Source: Taenia hydatigena (taxonomy: Eukaryota; Platyhelminthes; Cestoda; Cyclophyllidea; Taeniidae). From it: a stretch of DNA of 64,000 nt. Numbering within the stretch: the first letter of the stretch is position 1; the number at the start of each line of letters is the position of its first letter. The notes under the pieces are model-generated. The model had not been told where the DNA came from. It worked only from the letters and a program-made list of their open reading frames with translations, and ran no database searches. The stretch covers positions 2,430,385 to 2,494,384 of the forward strand of contig JADWOT020000007.1 of NCBI GenBank assembly GCA_036345935.2. The letters run 5' to 3'. A program made the translations under genes and the position numbers. Positions 1 through 12,260 of the stretch are shown here, piece after piece.

Positions 1-1228
1 AGACACAAAGAGAGACTTGCTAATCATTAGCGGGCACCAGTAGTGTCACAAACACTCACCCATGATCCGTGCAAATAAGTGGAACACACAATAAATGGGT
101 AGGTGAAAACTGGCTCTACCGGAGGTTCAGTTAGCCGTAATTCACCTATTTGGCAGTACCTGCTGCAGGTACAAAAGGCTGCACTTAATGACGAGAAGGC
201 ATGCCTAACCAAACTAGATCAATGAAAAATACAGCATATAATGTAATGCAAACAAATGTGTTATGTTTGTACAGGCTTACAATTTAAGCGAGTTTCTGCC
301 TCCGGATATCCAAATCCTCAACTCACACCAACGACTGGTGCTTTCTGTCCACAATGTCATATACGTGGAAATTACCGCATCGCGCCAAAGTTAGCCGACT
401 TCTAACAATTTTACCAAAGAACGCATTAGGCTGGTGTACTGCGCCACGTGCCCTCTCGTTTCCGTTTAATGTTCTAGCTCTCCTATCACCTTAGCTAAGA
501 GACTCGAAACCAAAAATGTCTCCGTGCCTAAAAAACAGAATGAAATGTAGAGAAACAATCCCAATCGTGATCAACCCCTATAATAAACCTGCCAATCAGA
601 TCAGCAGATTGACACCCAGTCTAAGGGTGGTGTGGACTGCTCATTGATACCCCGTTCCCAGTAGAACCTTTACTACCTCGACGTATGTTTCTACAAGTCA
701 GAAACAGACACGATCACATTTATCTCCAATTCAGCACCATCACGGGTACAAAAGGACCAATATTTTCGTAGTTTTCTTTATAACTTTCAGTGGCTTTTTT
801 AATTGTTTGCCCAAGATTCCAGCTTTTATCATGACCAGTGAAGAGTAATGCATACCCTCGGGCAAAACACATACATCCAACATAACTTTCAAGTTGACAA
901 ATTATTTTATCCGTATAAGATTAAAATCATTTTGCCAAAAATTTTGTAAGAACAACAAAAATGCGCGAATTTAAGCGCAACTATATCTGGATTGCTTTCA
1001 AAAAGCAGTCGCATGTATATTTGTAATCAATGTTCGAAAATTTATGGAAGCAATCATTCAGCGTCATTAAGCAAGCTTGATTCAAAAGTAAAAATACTTC
1101 AATATGGAAATTTTGTGTTAATATGAGGTTTAAACAAAGATTTTAAAGTCGAACAGAGCAACATGAGCCATTATTTACCACTATGATGTCACGAAACTCC
1201 CTTGTAAATAAACGATGAAATAGCTGCA
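1..1228. other. No gene seen
   Basis: AT-rich sequence with short chance frames only. No repeat shared with the rest of the window was noticed. Confidence 0.5.
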
Positions 1229-1234
1229 ACACTT

Positions 1235-1409
1235 TGTTTGTTTGGACTACCGGTTTTGGACAGAGTAACAGAAGTGGTCATGTTGCCATAGCTGCGTAGA
1301 CTTGCCTTTGGGACATGCCAGTGGCTCATTTCCTCTGCTTACTAACTATATGTATTCTACCCTAGTATTCTGCCTTCTTTTGTCCTCAAAGGAGCCTCGG
1401 AAAGCTACA
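1235..1409 (+). repeat. Repeat family A copy 1 (LTR-like, 175 bp)
   Basis: Starts TGTTTGTTTGGACT and ends AAAGCTACA. It shares GACATGCCAG, TATGTATTCTACC, ATTCTGCCTTCTTTTG and GGAGCCTCGG with the other two copies. TG...CA termini, near-constant length and a TATA-like block suggest a solo LTR or a TRIM-like LTR. No target-site duplication is visible. Confidence 0.65.
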
Positions 1410-1411
1410 AC

Positions 1412-2827
1412 AGACCTCAGGCAGAATATTGGTATTCGGCATACGAAAGGCACAATGGACACAAAAGGAAAGTTGCGACAGTACTCGTTGGGAAACAGCC
1501 TGACATTTTGGATTGCATGCGCTTGAGTATCGCACTTTTTACATCTCGAGTTGCCTCCGAAGTCTTATAGGCGAACATATGGTGCTAATAAATAAAAGAA
1601 GTATCTGCATACATCAGTGAACGGCTAAACGGATTATCAAATCACTACTCGTTAAATTATTGGCATAAGCAAATAAATTGTCAAGCCGTTAAAGTGTTTT
1701 GGCAGTTATAACTAGCGCAGAGACACCCAGGTAACTTTCTGTATCATCATAAAGGTAGCAGCAGCAAAATTATCTTTGTTTGGGCAAAATTGGGTAAGTA
1801 ATTCTTAAGCTCTTCCTTAATGACTGCATACTAAGAAGTGTTGGCCACTTTGAACAAACAATCTTCCGCAAACGAACTCGCTTGCACTCCGAGACATGAA
1901 AGGCATCCAATATGAAGATATCGACACTATGGCCTTTGCACATTTCCATACCCACAAACGGTGAGCTGATTAATGGACAAGATATAACCTTACCGATCCG
2001 GTTTAGGTAGCACAACCTGTGGTCTGAACCTGCGTACGCTGATTTGAATGATCAAGTGGCAAAGCAAGTCCCCATCCCTCCACTAACTGTGTATCATTTT
2101 GTCACTTCCCCAACGAAAACATTGGTTTCAAACATTGTTTCCCGCATTTCTTTCCACATTGAGACGCACGATACAAGCAAAACTGTGAATTTATTTTCAT
2201 CTATCTTAAATTAGCAAATGTTTTGGAAATAAGTGACATAAATTTTACTAAACATGAAGTGTTTTAGTGAGTATGAAAAGGAATGTGAGGATCCAATAGC
2301 AGATTAAAGTATTGTGAGCTGAATATAATGTATGCGCAAATTCTTCGCGGCCATCCATGGATCGCGTCTCGGGTGATAATTGAGGACGTGGAAGGTGGCG
2401 TTTATTGCAACGTTTCCCGTACCTGTTTCTTTAATCATTTTGCGGCATTGCGTCCACAAATGGATTAGGTGAGTTACATGTGGGTTCCTTTGGTGACTTG
2501 GCTGCTGGGTAGCGGCTTCATACAGAATCTTTCAGCTTTCCTTTTGAAAGTGTAAATCTTAGTATGACGTTCTCCTTAGTCCAATACTACCCTATCGAAT
2601 GCGTCAAAGAACCCATCTGCCAGCCCACAGAGTTAAACTTGAAACGGTGGAGGGCGAACCTACGTTATGACATGCTGATGGGAAAAAGGGATCAGAGTGG
2701 CGCTATTTGAAATGTGTTCCACGCAGTTGGTCAGCGTATCAGACACAGTCTGAAGGTCGCAAGCTCAATCTCACTTTACATACTCCTTATTCTCTATAAT
2801 ATCAAATTAAGAAATCGGCGTCGCCGT
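1412..2827. other. No gene seen
   Basis: Between repeat family A copy 1 and the tRNA-Ser. Nothing recognisable. Confidence 0.5.
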
Positions 2828-2909
2828 GTCGCGATGGCGGAGTGGTTAAGGCGATGGACTCGAAATCCATTGGGGACTCTCTGCGCAGGTTCACGTCGTG
2901 CTCGCGACG
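2828..2909 (+). tRNA. tRNA-Ser(CGA), possibly decayed
   Basis: 82 nt with a long variable arm, as in serine tRNAs. The acceptor GTCGCGA pairs perfectly with TCGCGAC. D-arm GGAGTGGTTAAGGC. Anticodon stem ATGGA/TCCAT with loop CTCGAAA (CGA). The T-loop reads TTCACGT instead of TTCGAAT and the T-stem has one G:G mismatch, which weakens the internal B box. It may be poorly expressed or a recent pseudogene. Confidence 0.72.
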
Positions 2910-5900
2910 TCCTTCCCGTTCCTTAAAACTCTCCAGTTCTGCCATCCCCTCTCGATCCCGCTTGCACACCAGTGTGCGATAGATATGCGCCACCCGTTTA
3001 CCAAACGCAGCCGCAACGTTACACGGTTGTGAGGAGTCAGTGCAGTGGACTAATAGCATGTTTTTGCAAAGAAGTCATCGGAGTTGCAGGAGTCAGAAAG
3101 GATTTACTCGCGATCGATTACTAGCGCCAATAGCGAGATTCAGACCTGCGCAGGAAACGCCTTATTAATTCCTGGTCCATCGCCTTGCCCACTCGACCAT
3201 AAAGACATATTTTCAACCCTACCATCCCCCGTCGACGGGACCATGCAGACATACCCTACATCATTGCACTGCTTAAGCTCACTACAGAACAACAACGGCA
3301 TTACCATCACCATTGCTACGGCTTTTGTCCATGGCCGTTGCTTACACGATTACGGGCAGGTAAGTTGGTACATGGTCAACACGTATTTAAACATCGAGTG
3401 GGCCTTGCGGTTGGTGATGATTGTAACACTAAACACTAGGCATGCCGTGGTAGCTTGGATGAGGGATCTAAATGTCCCCGATTCGAGCCCGGGTTGTGGC
3501 AAGTTCACTATTGCACTCTCGATCACCCATCCCTTCCTTTGCATACGCCTCTACGAATGCGGACATGGTGGGAAATGAGCCACTGCGAAGACAACCAGAG
3601 TGAAGCAAAGAAGGCTGTTCATGTCATCTGCGTGGAGAGCAATAATCGCTACCACGACGCACGTGAGAATCAAGCCCACGAAAACATATTTATTAAAACA
3701 ACAACCCTTCGTCTTCATCATCCGGCTACTGTCTGGCGCCTTGATACTTCCTGTCCGCCTTATCTACCCTAATTTCACCACAACATGACTCCCTCACTGC
3801 TTACACACCTGCTCACCTTAACACCACGCACATCGACGATGCCCTCGGCAATTCATGCTTCAATCATTATACTAATCTTACTCACCACCTGTTCACAACT
3901 TTACTAGTGTCCTAACAATGCCATTCCAATTACCACCGCTCCTGATCTGCCGATGCTGTGTATGGCTACACTTACCCGCTTGGGTGGCCGAACAACCTAC
4001 ATTTTAAAACGATGAGAGCACGGACGGCTCTGTGGCGGTGTTTGGAAGGCCACCCACTCGCTGTATATTAAGCACTACTCAATACCGTAGGACATGGAGT
4101 GGTGAGATTTGTTGTGAAGTGGTGCAGGTCAGTCTCGGTAACAGCAAAAGCGGTGGCATGTGGACGTAAGATTTCATCTGGAGGCAGTGGCATGGGGTGG
4201 GCCATCGCTACTACCTAAAACTAAACACGGAAGGTTTACTTTTAAGCCGAGCACTGAAGCAAGTGCAATTTAGATTAATGTGAGGTTCCTTTCTTCCGTC
4301 TATGTGTAAAATTCCATGTCGAAACTGCCACCACAGCATAAATGAGTAGGCTGGCCTTCTAAATTATCAAAATTAGGATTCGTCAAAATCAGGGCCATTC
4401 CCTTCACTAACTCTAACTTTACTACCTTAAAGTTAATTTTCTAACCAATTTAACGGTGATCTGCTGTCAATATATAAGTACTTGTGCATGGAATTCAAAT
4501 CTTTCGGTACAGATCGGCGTAACATTACCTAGGTATTTGGCAAGCGAGTGTGCCTGATACTGCCAGCATTCCGTACTTCCGGCTGATAGTCATTTCCTCG
4601 GGCAGATGTGAGTCACTTTTGTTTACCGTCATTGGCACGTGCTTGATAATAAATTTCAATGGAAAGGACTAAGTACCTAAACGTGGCAAAGTGACATTAC
4701 TAAGAAAGCAATCCTCGTGCACTCTGACAGGCAATTGTATGGCAAAGTTAATCAACAGAGATTATGGCCCACACAAATGCTGCTGTTGCCATCTGGTGGT
4801 AAAAAAGCGAGTTTGTCTCGCGTGCGCACAGGCGAATACTTGTGCATGACTAGGAAGCAGCGTGTACGATTTAATTACAGGTCAGCAACAATACTCGGTG
4901 GTTGCTGCTGGCTCTTTGGCAGTTTTTTCATGTTAAACACGGAAACGGCTTGGGATGCATCTACAACTACCCGAAACGCCGCTCTGATTAATAAAATCAA
5001 ATTAGCTTCGGGTCAATCGCTTTGAAGTTAAGACAGGGACCAGTGTATTTTAATGTTTCACAAAATCTAGTATTCATGTTATACTTGGTAATAACGACCT
5101 CAATCCATATCATGCCCTTATTGATAATCTATCGTAGGAAATTGTTATGCCAAACTGCGTGCTTTAGACTGCAATTACCTGCATGCAATACTTACCTTCC
5201 AACTTGGAAAGACATTTCATGACTTGTTGAACAGGCGTGCTGAATAGAAAGCCTCAATTTTAATTGCTTGGATTCGATAATAGCTCAATTCGGTAGCAGT
5301 GGTTCTGAGATGTTATAATGTAAACATTTTAGCGATGTCTTAACCATAGTCCTTAAAAAGTACGTGCCAATTCTTCTTCTAAATGGATTACGATAAAACA
5401 GGAAGAATGGTCCATTACAAAAGTAATTGATTCCGGTCAATACCGCTAAAAGGATGCCAATAAGAATTTAGAAAACAGAGTTGTCAGCAAATGCAGCACA
5501 TAAGTGCTGATTAAAAACTACTTAGCACCTCGTAGAAGCAGTGGGAGCAGCATACTAGACGATTATTCTAGGTCCACACAAATAGGTGATCCAAGTAAGG
5601 AATGGTCCACCCATCATCTGTGCCAGCAATCCCCTACCCGAAAACATCCACGCATCTGTCAAAAGAAATGCGACGATTAATGATATTTTTAAACAAGGTG
5701 ACGTTCTCCGATAATCCCACCGACAGAATAGGCAGATTTATGCTTAGTCAGACAGTGGCGTAGGCTGCACGCTGACGTCTCGATCGCCAGAGGAATCCGC
5801 TACCATGGCTTGGGTTTGTTCAAATCGCGTCTGCTGAAGTTGCATAGGGCGCAATTTTTCTCATTGATGAAGAAAAGCAAACTGAAGTACCCTTCCAATG

Positions 5901-6194
5901 GTCATTACAGCCATGCCGCTTTCACTAAACAAAAATGATACCGGAAAAATTCGATAATACAAATGCTGCCGAGTAATTGCCAAGAAATGAGAAACGTTAT
6001 AGATAGCAAAGTTTTCAACTCGAAAAGACACAAAATGCACCGCCAAAATACGGGGATAATAGGATGCACAAAGAAAGAAAAAATCAACAGATAATGCAAT
6101 AAATAAAAATAAGTGACTAGTAAATGAAAAAGAAAAACGAGCCATGTAAAAAGGGCAACATCAGCGCCAACTTGACTAGTAGGTGTAACGCTTC
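2910..6194. other. Intergenic; pol III-like relic and FGF-like motif
   Basis: Around 3449-3490 TGGTAGCTTGGATG followed by CGATTCGAGCCC resembles A and B boxes of a tRNA-derived element, but no cloverleaf forms. Apart from the weak FGF-like motif nothing else is supported. Confidence 0.35.
4795..4880 (+). CDS. Weak candidate exon: FGF-like motif
   Basis: The frame reads ASLSRVRTGEYLCMTRKQRV and then ends at a CAG|GTCAGC donor. FGF cores contain VxSGxYLCMNxxG at this spacing, and an intron often follows that region. The preceding residues and acceptor fit poorly, and I found no second-half exon. It may be coincidence. Confidence 0.18.
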
Positions 6195-6330
6195 AATTCG
6201 CATTGGCATGTGCGCCTGCCACGATGACTAATAAGGAGGGACTATGAAGGATGCGTGATGGCAGATAGTCAATAGAATGGTGTGGGGATGGGTCCTGATA
6301 GGTGGGTGGACAGGTGGATGATGGGCGGAT
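6195..6330 (+). repeat. Repeat family B copy 3 (fragment)
   Basis: TTCGCATTGGCATGTGCGCC and GGATGCGTGATGG align with the spacer's distal end at 10030-10105, followed by similar GGTGG/GGATGG-rich sequence. The upstream 5S and pyrimidine parts are missing. Confidence 0.5.
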
Positions 6331-7811
6331 AAGAGTAGAAATGATACCGTTATAAGCACCAATGTTTCCATTTGTTTTTTTATATAGCACAGGCATGATC
6401 AAAAACCTAAAACTGTCTCTCGATTTGAGACGACGTTGGTTTTAGTTGTCGCGATCTCGTTCAATGTCGGACAGACAGGCATAAATGTCATGCTTGCTTC
6501 GACCTCCAAAGTTCCTCGGAACCATTCTCTTCTGCACAGTGACCATCCATTTTGCTCTACAGCTAGATTTAACATTGTGTGGAAAATAAATGGTTTTGAT
6601 TCTGGAGAGTGTGTCTAGGTTATAAGAAGAGCAACCCTCGTTATAATGCTTCAAAAACTATGCGACTATTGAATGGTACAGAATACAGTAATTCATTGGA
6701 CTCGCAGTTAAGGGTCGGGGTCCCATGCGAGTCATACGGCATCTGCAGGCGCTGTTGTAAGTGACAATGCAGCTATTTTAACGGTTTCCCAATTCACTGG
6801 AAGTGCATCCGAGTTCTGAGACACCTATAATTTCGTAGTCGCAATTATGCATATTTTGAACTCCCAACATTTTCTCATCGTAAGCAATATTCACTCAGTT
6901 TCAAGCCGAATCTCCGATTTAAGGTGGAGTGCAAGAACAGATCTTATGACAAAAGCTGTTATCTTTACTTGCATCCCTCAGTGTGCTAATAGCGCAAGAA
7001 TTCCCCATTCCCTCTGGACAATACTTTGTCTAAAATTCTATCTAGACAAGTTTGCTTGAATCACACAAAAAAGCTTTAGGCAGTTTATGAATCCTTCAGT
7101 TCTCGATGGTTTACATTATGCACTCATGAGGATATGCATTTCTTCACAAGCTATATCATTATTTATGATGGCGGTTAATTATTCGCATGAATTTTGTTCA
7201 TTGTACTACTTTGCACACAATGCATTGAAAGCGTTCCTCGTCTCGAGTTACTCATGTGAAGACTGAATATTAGCCCAGAGGAGTAAGCGCAGCCAAAATG
7301 CTAGTATTTAAAAATGCGCCTAGTTCTGCAAGAGCTTCACAATCCTTTAAAGAGTGAACCCGATTCTTGTTATCCGAAGATCTGATTGGTCTGAAGAATG
7401 TTATCTACTGTTCAACCAACCCGTCGTGTACTTAGCATTGGAGAATATTGTTGCCTGGACGGCTTCCATGTTGATAGTCCCACAAGTGCATGCATCCACG
7501 TCATCGATGTTAGAACGCAGTGCCTTGTCGTCTTCTTTCATCTTAATTACGATGTCCCCCATACAAAGATTTTATATTATTTAGCATCATTCGTCATCTT
7601 ATTTGTTAGCTTTATCTTAAAGAAAAGGGACATTTTTAATTGCATCATCAATGCATGGAACTTCATGCGCTGCTTCGATCCAATTGCAAATCTTCTGTGG
7701 CATTTTGTCTGCACAAATGTCTTAGACTTAAGTTGGTCGCCCAAATATAGATCCGTCATTTCTTTCAGAAGTTAATTTGTGCCATTTGCTACAGCTAAGT
7801 AAAAAAAAGAT

Positions 7812-7841
7812 ACGTCATTGTTGCTCCAAAAACAATGACGT
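7812..7841. other. Perfect 11-bp hairpin
   Basis: ACGTCATTGTT and its exact reverse complement AACAATGACGT are separated by the 8-nt GCTCCAAA. The arms carry ACGTCA/TGACGT, half-sites of a CRE-type element. An A8 run lies just upstream. Confidence 0.75.
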
Positions 7842-7849
7842 CGTCAAAA

Positions 7850-9830
7850 TCTGGGTAAATGCACAATTTGATGAACATTGCATATAGGTTTAAAATCCAA
7901 TGTAGTGGTGTCAAATTTAGTAGGTTACAATTCACTAGACTAATTAGTACGCACTTATTTGATTAACCTTTATTTATCCTCTTCAGCGTATCTTATAACC
8001 CCGAGGTCTTGTCAGTACAGCGCTAATCGAGGGTCCGGAGTAACTGCTGGTCCACGAACAGCGGCTTTGGCGATCAACATATCTAGGTGACGGAAACCGT
8101 CACACTCTACCCATACAAATGTTTGCCTGTGAAAGCAGGTGCGGTGATAATGTAAATGAGGCCAATCACTGCTCTCGATTGATGTGTTTATCATCCGCAG
8201 CTGGCGACACCTCACCTCCGTCTCCTCCTTTCGCCTCCCCTCGTGTCTGCATCCAGTATCTCCACACTCGACCACCATGTCTTGCCATCAAACCGCTATT
8301 GGTGCTTACCCAACCAGCGTCGCCTCACGGCCTCCGTCTGTATGCGCATGAGTAGTGTAAAAAGGAAATCCGTAACGACACGTCCATTCATCACATGACA
8401 ACGCATTGTTCACGCATGGGGTGTTCGTGTTCTGGTTCAGACAGCCAATGGTCTGTCTATCCAGGAGGGCTGCATAAACCTTTATATAGATTAAGATTCC
8501 TGAAATTGCCGGTTCAAGTTCAGGCTGAGTAGAAAGTGCATTTAAACTAAAGTATTACCCAATCCAAATATTGCAAATGTCTAAGCATGGACAAATAATA
8601 AGCGCATGCAAGTGAAGAGAACAGCACAATGGGTTCGCTAACCACTCGAACGATGATAAGAGAGTTCACCACACTAAAATGAAGAAGTCATCCCATGCGT
8701 CCCATTAAAAATAGAAGCGGTGGCAGAGTGGGAAGAAGCGATAATGCAGAGGCCAGTCGTGAAAACGCCAAGCGTCAAGCACTCGATGATGTGTCTCGTG
8801 GCTTTTGTGATTAACACATTTCGATTTAATCATCCCTAATTGAGTTTGGTAGCCATGTAAGTAGGTACTGACTGAGTTATAGATCCCCTGATGAATAGCG
8901 ACGCGACCCTTGAGACAAATGTAGATTGACGATGTTTATCCCCATTATGGGTCCCGTGTCCCAGTGGCTGAGACCAAATTGATGGATAAGGCCATAATGA
9001 TGAGTCACGCGTTCATTTTGTCTGCGTCCGGTGGGTTTGAACAACCAAACAGCCAACACTGTTTGGCGTGATCCCTTGCTTGACGCCTAAATCTTGTGCT
9101 ATGCGTAGTCAAAAGGATTGCTATTACCTGCACTTCGTAGGAAAACGGCTTTGGCAGCATAAGAAAAAACGTCGCCACAGTTGTGCACTGGAATGACGCC
9201 CAATGTGATCTAGCTAGTCTTCCAACATTGCTACACATCATTTTCAGCAAAACTTGCGTTCTTTGAGGCAACTTAATTGACGCCTGCCTCCCTCTCTTAA
9301 CTTGAGTTGGTGCAAAGACTAGAAAATTGAGTAATCCATCAATATCGTATTGATGTTTTCACCTCCTCCCAGTTAGCTTCATAGCCGGATGACTAAGGTG
9401 CCTTCCTCCAACGTCTCTGCCATTCAAAGTGATGCATTTTTCACCGTTTAAATGCCTTCTGTGAACAATGTAAACAAGTCCATCTCGACCAGTCTCACAT
9501 ATCTATCATTTGCTGCCGCAATTGGCCACTACACGTTCAGCAAGTAAAAAAATTGGCAGAGGAATGGATCGATGGATGAAACAATGGACAGTTGAGTGCG
9601 TTGATAGGTTGGCTGACAGAGAGATTGAGATATACAGAGTGACAGCCAGGTGATTAGACAGCCGATACTGGCTTTACCTTCTCATCCAGCATTAAGCACC
9701 AAATAAAAATAGCTTAATGTATGAAAAATTGTGACGGCGAAAGCACTTTCGCCAACATAGGAACGTTTTGTCAAAATAGAGGTCGGTATATATCCATGCA
9801 GGATTAAAAAGTTGCAGAAAAAATTGACAG
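7850..9830. other. No gene seen
   Basis: Short frames and pyrimidine-rich patches (8210-8260). No splice-supported exon or known repeat. Confidence 0.45.
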
Positions 9831-9831
9831 G

Positions 9832-10190
9832 GAAAGCTCGGTGTTGCTGGCCTTCACCTTCTTCCTTTCCTCCTTTCCTACTTCCTTTCTCCTCCTCCTC
9901 CTGCTTTACCACCCGTCCCCAACTTACATGCCACCTCAACTTGCACCACTGCAAACACTCCTCTTCGCTGCGCAGCATCCTCTTTCCCACTACAATGTGT
10001 GACATCATGCACCGCCACGCATGCCAGTCATTGCACGTCTATTTGCACACGCATGTGCGCCCGTCGCGGTGGCCACCTGGAGAGGGAGGTGGAGGATGCG
10101 TGATGGTGGATGGTGAATGGATGGATAAGTAGGTGGATGGATGGCTGACTGGCTGGCTGGCTGGCCGGTAGACTGAGAGGTGGTGGTGTG
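9832..10190 (+). repeat. Repeat family B copy 1: 5S 3' end plus spacer
   Basis: Begins with the last 15-20 nt of 5S rRNA (CTCGGTGTTGCTGGC at 9837-9851). It continues with the same downstream spacer as 27571-27860 and grades into TGGA/CTGG-rich simple sequence. The rest of the 5S gene is absent. Confidence 0.7.
10100..10166 (+). repeat. GGAT/GGCT-rich simple sequence
   Basis: Imperfect runs of GGATGGAT followed by CTGGCTGGCTGGCTGG at the end of repeat family B copy 1. Confidence 0.7.
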
Positions 10191-10195
10191 GTGCA

Positions 10196-10314
10196 GTGGG
10201 TTGCGCTCGTCTAGTCATGCAGCGACGAGGGTAGGTGCAGGAAGGGCCTCATTTATGGGGTGGGTTGAGCTCGTCTAGTTAATCATCGTCGAGGGGGTGT
10301 TCAGGAAATGCACA
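10196..10314 (+). repeat. Imperfect tandem duplication, period about 63 bp
   Basis: Two adjacent units that share GTGGGTTG(C/A)GCTCGTCTAGT, CGACGAGGG or CGTCGAGGG, and a GCAGGAA or TCAGGAA end. They lie just after the simple-sequence tail of repeat family B copy 1. Confidence 0.55.
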
Positions 10315-10576
10315 TTTTTTGCCAATTACTTTTCCTGCTGCTAATTTTGCTGCAATAAATTCGACATTGGTTGCATTCAGCACCTTGTATAATCAGTCTC
10401 CCCAAAATTATAGAAGCGCGCCTGAAGCTCAACAGCATATCAAATTAAAGCTATTTCAGCATAAAATTGGCAGAGAAATTCGTCACCAGACAAACACTTT
10501 TGGAATGTGCAAATTTCCCAGTGGACGTTATCTCATCAACTCCTTCTATACAAAGCCTTGTTTTAATTGGATCTAA

Positions 10577-10772
10577 GTTGAGCGGCGATGGTATTGAAAG
10601 TGGACAGAGTTCGACCCATTCCTGATGACTAGTAAGCAGGATTAGATGTGTTTATGAAACATTTTTAGCGTAAATTGGAGAAGGAATAAGGGTGGATGAA
10701 GAAGGCGGTTGCGAGCCGATAGTGTATTGTTTATTAAACTGAGAGCTAAGAATTAAGAGACTCACAAAAGAC
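10577..10772 (+). repeat. Repeat family C copy 1
   Basis: About 196 bp, more than 80% identical by eye to 20033-20224. Shared blocks include GCGATGGTATTGAA, GATTAGATGTGTTTATGAAA and TTTTTAGCGTAAATTGGAGA. No ORF, no terminal repeats and no poly(A) tail seen. Nature unknown. Confidence 0.7.
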
Positions 10773-11735
10773 ATTGTGGATAAATGACGAATGACGAAAC
10801 AAAGTCATCCTTATATCTTAGCAATTAAGTTGCCTATCTTCCACTCAGTCTGCAACTGTTCATTAGAGAGCCTTTCTTTGCTGTTCAAATATCAAATATC
10901 ATAAAGTAGATTCTGTGTTCTGTTTCTTGAAATGCATTTTAGGCAGATAATACTCTCTCCTGGTAAGGTGAAGGCCCTTACTTGCAGAGGTAAAGTTTTT
11001 TCTTATGATACTGGAGAAGGCCCAGTTGTCTTACCCAACTAGCGAAAATTGGGTTATGACGTACCAAGGCTTTAGATGTATCCTTACATCATTGTGCAAC
11101 GAATCCACATTTGGACAAGTAAAGCCCATGATGTTATCCATAGTGAAAAAGAAATAATAAAATATCCACCGCCATAACTGTGAATATATCTCTCCCCTTC
11201 CCTTTTCCACTCCTTTGCTCTAAAACACTCTACTTTATATAGCGACTCCACACAAACAATGAGAGGGTAGAAATTGGGCGCAAAAAACGTTCTTTTGTTT
11301 GCTGTTTTACCGTGGTAAGCCGGGACCTGCGATTATCTTTGAATTCTTTGTGAAAATTAGAAGTCGAAGGTAAGGCAGCGCTTTGTCTACCTATCTAATG
11401 GGGGTTTTCAGGCAGTTAAAGGAATGAATAGCGTTGCGCTAACACAATTTGCAATCCTAGTTGAGGCCCACTCTGACTTGCAGAAGTGCCTTTTTTCATG
11501 TTTTAAGGCTTAGACATGCAAAGATTTGAGGGGCTGGGCTGGGCGGCAGACGCCGGTCAATTTTGTGCATTACAAATGAAATAAGGGCAGGGACGTGAGA
11601 AGCGTGTTGACGAGAACTAGACTCGTCCCTAATAATTGGACGCCAGAATTCCTCTACATGGTTATGTCTTGCCGGAGAATCGACACCGGCAGGAAGCTGT
11701 GGCGGGCCTTGCTTGATAACTTTACTGAGCGCAAA

Positions 11736-11846
11736 ACTGCCAAGGCTAAAATGCCGTCATACACTAGGACTCAGTTATCACGGTTGGAAGACCGATATGT
11801 TGCACAATGGAGAACCCAATATAAATGGTTTCGAAAGAGCAGTCAT
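11736..11846 (+). pseudogene. Weak homeobox-like fragment
   Basis: In the frame 11595-11849, YTRTQLSRLEDRYVAQ has the homeodomain helix 1 residues Y8, T9, Q12, L13, L16, E17 and Y20 in register. Helix 2 is absent, and TQYKWFRKSS a few residues later loosely resembles a damaged helix 3 (TQVKxWFQNRR). If real, it is an internally deleted homeobox relic. A chance match is quite possible. Confidence 0.2.
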
Positions 11847-12188
11847 TGAGCCATGATAAGAGGAATCGCTGGGCTATGATAAAGGAGGAGTGAAACGAGA
11901 ATGGGAGGAATGGGAAGAAGAGATTATTGGGGAATTCCGCTGGCCAGAAATCAGATCCGAGTCTTGAGTGCGGCAGTAGAACATTCTGCTGCTGAAGCAC
12001 CGGCATCTGCCACCACGCAGAAGTCTCTTCACACCTCCACATCCCGTCAGCATCTTTAGCAGCGTGCCCAACGGACCGATGTGTGCCTCCATCTATGCAA
12101 TTGGTGTTGTTTCTTTTTCCAGTACAGGTGTGCACAGCACTCTATGCGACGATGCTGTGGTGGTCAACCACAACCTTCTAGATAGTGT

Positions 12189-12260
12189 GGCTCCGTGGCG
12201 CAATGGTAGCGCGTCTGACTCCAAATCAGATGGTTGCGAATTCAAGTCACGTCAGGGTCA
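12189..12260 (+). tRNA. tRNA-Trp(CCA), T-arm weakened
   Basis: 72 nt. Acceptor GGCTCCG/CAGGGTC has one C:A mismatch. The D-arm GGCGCAATGGTAGCGC is perfect, and the anticodon stem TCTGA/TCAGA has loop CTCCAAA (CCA). The T-arm GCGAA-TTCAAGT-CACGT has two mismatches where GCGTG is usual. The 5' half is conserved and the 3' half is drifting, so it may be a pseudogene. Confidence 0.72.

Noticed and set aside
2714..2926. Plus-strand ORF with MAEWLRRWTRNPLGTL
   Set aside because: This is the translation of the tRNA-Ser, a common artefact, not a protein.
3449..3495. A-box and B-box-like words suggesting a tRNA or SINE head
   Set aside because: No cloverleaf can be drawn and no second copy in the window.
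3084..3578. 164-codon plus-strand frame
   Set aside because: No domain, no splice context, length within chance for 64 kb, and part of it lies over a tRNA-like relic.
9682..10008. Minus-strand frame rich in Glu and Lys, similar to one at 27331-27681
   Set aside because: Both come from the antisense of the pyrimidine tract in repeat family B; similarity is of the repeat, not of a protein.
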